Source: Scylla paramamosain (taxonomy: Eukaryota; Arthropoda; Malacostraca; Decapoda; Portunidae). From it: a stretch of DNA of 64,000 nt. The position numbers and the translations under genes were made by a program. A model generated the notes under the pieces. That model was not told where the DNA came from, made no database searches, and saw nothing but the letters and a program-made list of their open reading frames with translations. The stretch covers positions 10,630,508 through 10,694,507 of the forward strand of contig NC_087178.1 in assembly GCF_035594125.1 (NCBI RefSeq), read 5' to 3'. This document shows, in pieces, positions 63,701 through 64,000 of this stretch. The first letter of the stretch is position 1, and the number at the start of each line of letters is the position of its first letter.

Positions 63701-64000
63701 AACTTTGTTTTGGATCCCCATATAGAGGTGAGTTCCTTATTATTAATCGTTTTCGTGATTAACATGCTAAAAAACACTCAAAACACAGATTTCTGGTAAG
63801 GTCGTTAAATTTCTTTATATAGGAGGCTTTGCATGCACTTTAGGGTTTGGTACATAACAGTTCGAAAATAAAAAAGCTGATATTAACTTTTTTTATAATA
63901 TTCTTTTATCATACGATTGACCTGAATTTTCCCAGAATTTTGGCATCTCGGTACTATGAAGATAAATAACAAAAAAAAAAAATAAATAAAAAATTTAAAT
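60714..64000 (-). repeat. Reverse satellite block, runs off the window
   Basis: About three HORs (m1 near 60890, 62235 and 63330), with the m10/m8 break near 61315. It matches 20589-23990 directly at an offset of about 40 kb, including GTTTCAGCATTTTGGAATG-type variants and the TATCGTGTTGGTTC form of m8. The array continues beyond the window. No gene is seen. Confidence 0.85.

Larger units (their letters stand above)
1..64000. repeat. Higher-order satellite array, ~97 bp monomer and ~1.1 kb unit
   Basis: Except for the retrotransposon, the whole window is tandem satellite. GAGTGTTTTT boxes recur about every 96-97 bases, for example near 102, 199, 307, 403 and 500. Each box is followed by a TTACCTACAAAAA-like stretch, a TGCATGCAAA-like core and a CATTACCAGAAA-like end. 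Eleven monomer types repeat in fixed order. Landmarks in sense order are m1 CACATTCTTAGTTACC, m2 AGGCAATAAAGCAC, m3 GAGCTCCTTATATACC, m4 GATCATGTTACC, m5 AAGTTCCTTAAGTACC, m6 CATAGGTACCGAGATGCC, m7 TTCGGACTGTTATGTACC, m8 CAGCATGTTAGGCACC, m9 TTTTACGTAGAAAAACG, m10 GAGCTTGTTACCTAC and m11 AACCACAAGGCAAAAAACG. The m11 type is longer, about 150 bases. Successive m1 copies at about 105, 1240 and 2345 give the ~1.1 kb period. The m1 mark recurs about fifty times, for example near 7090, 10905, 12012, 17290, 24310, 33440, 41010, 48975, 56970 and 63330. No coding capacity is credible. Confidence 0.95.

Noticed and set aside
1..64000. CRISPR-like regular repeats
   Set aside because: The repeats are adjacent, diverged monomers. 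There are no unique spacers between identical short repeats, and the context is eukaryotic.
1..64000. CENP-B-box-like centromere motif
   Set aside because: I looked for the TTCG....A..CGGG pattern, especially around the m7 TTCGGACTG stretch, and it does not fit.

Overview
This window is eukaryotic. It is almost entirely one A/T-rich satellite array, interrupted by one 5'-truncated non-LTR retrotransposon (LINE). I see no host gene, no RNA gene, no CRISPR array and no bacterial-type gene organisation. The LINE protein looks like the Jockey-type elements I recall from decapod crustaceans, swimming crabs in particular. That host assignment rests on memory of the family and was not searched.

The satellite has three levels. 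The base monomer is about 96-97 bp and carries a GAGTGTTTTT box followed by a TGCATGCAAA-like core. Eleven diverged monomer types, here called m1 to m11, follow in fixed order to make a higher-order repeat (HOR) of about 1.1 kb. The window holds about fifty HOR copies. HORs are in turn grouped into multi-kilobase blocks that have been duplicated in direct and inverted orientation. Reading GAGTGTTTTT as the forward sense, the main blocks are: forward 1-6923, reverse 6924-29314 (with the LINE at 7771-10488), forward 29315-40800, reverse 40801-64000.

Small segments are flipped inside these blocks. Six cassettes (about 5778, 20281, 29838, 37245, 51126 and 60258) have the same two breakpoints. By length and internal deletions they form three inverted pairs (308/308, 454/456 and 481/480 bp). 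A seventh flip, at 16093-16345, is a fold-back copy of 16813-17057.

The LINE (7771-10488, minus strand) keeps an open frame from its truncation point to its stop codon. It has the C-terminal part of an apurinic-type endonuclease, a complete-looking reverse transcriptase with a YADD catalytic motif, a short 3' UTR and an A-rich tail. It sits in one of two direct copies of a satellite block. The other copy preserves the unoccupied site at 24996/24997, so the insertion is younger than that duplication.
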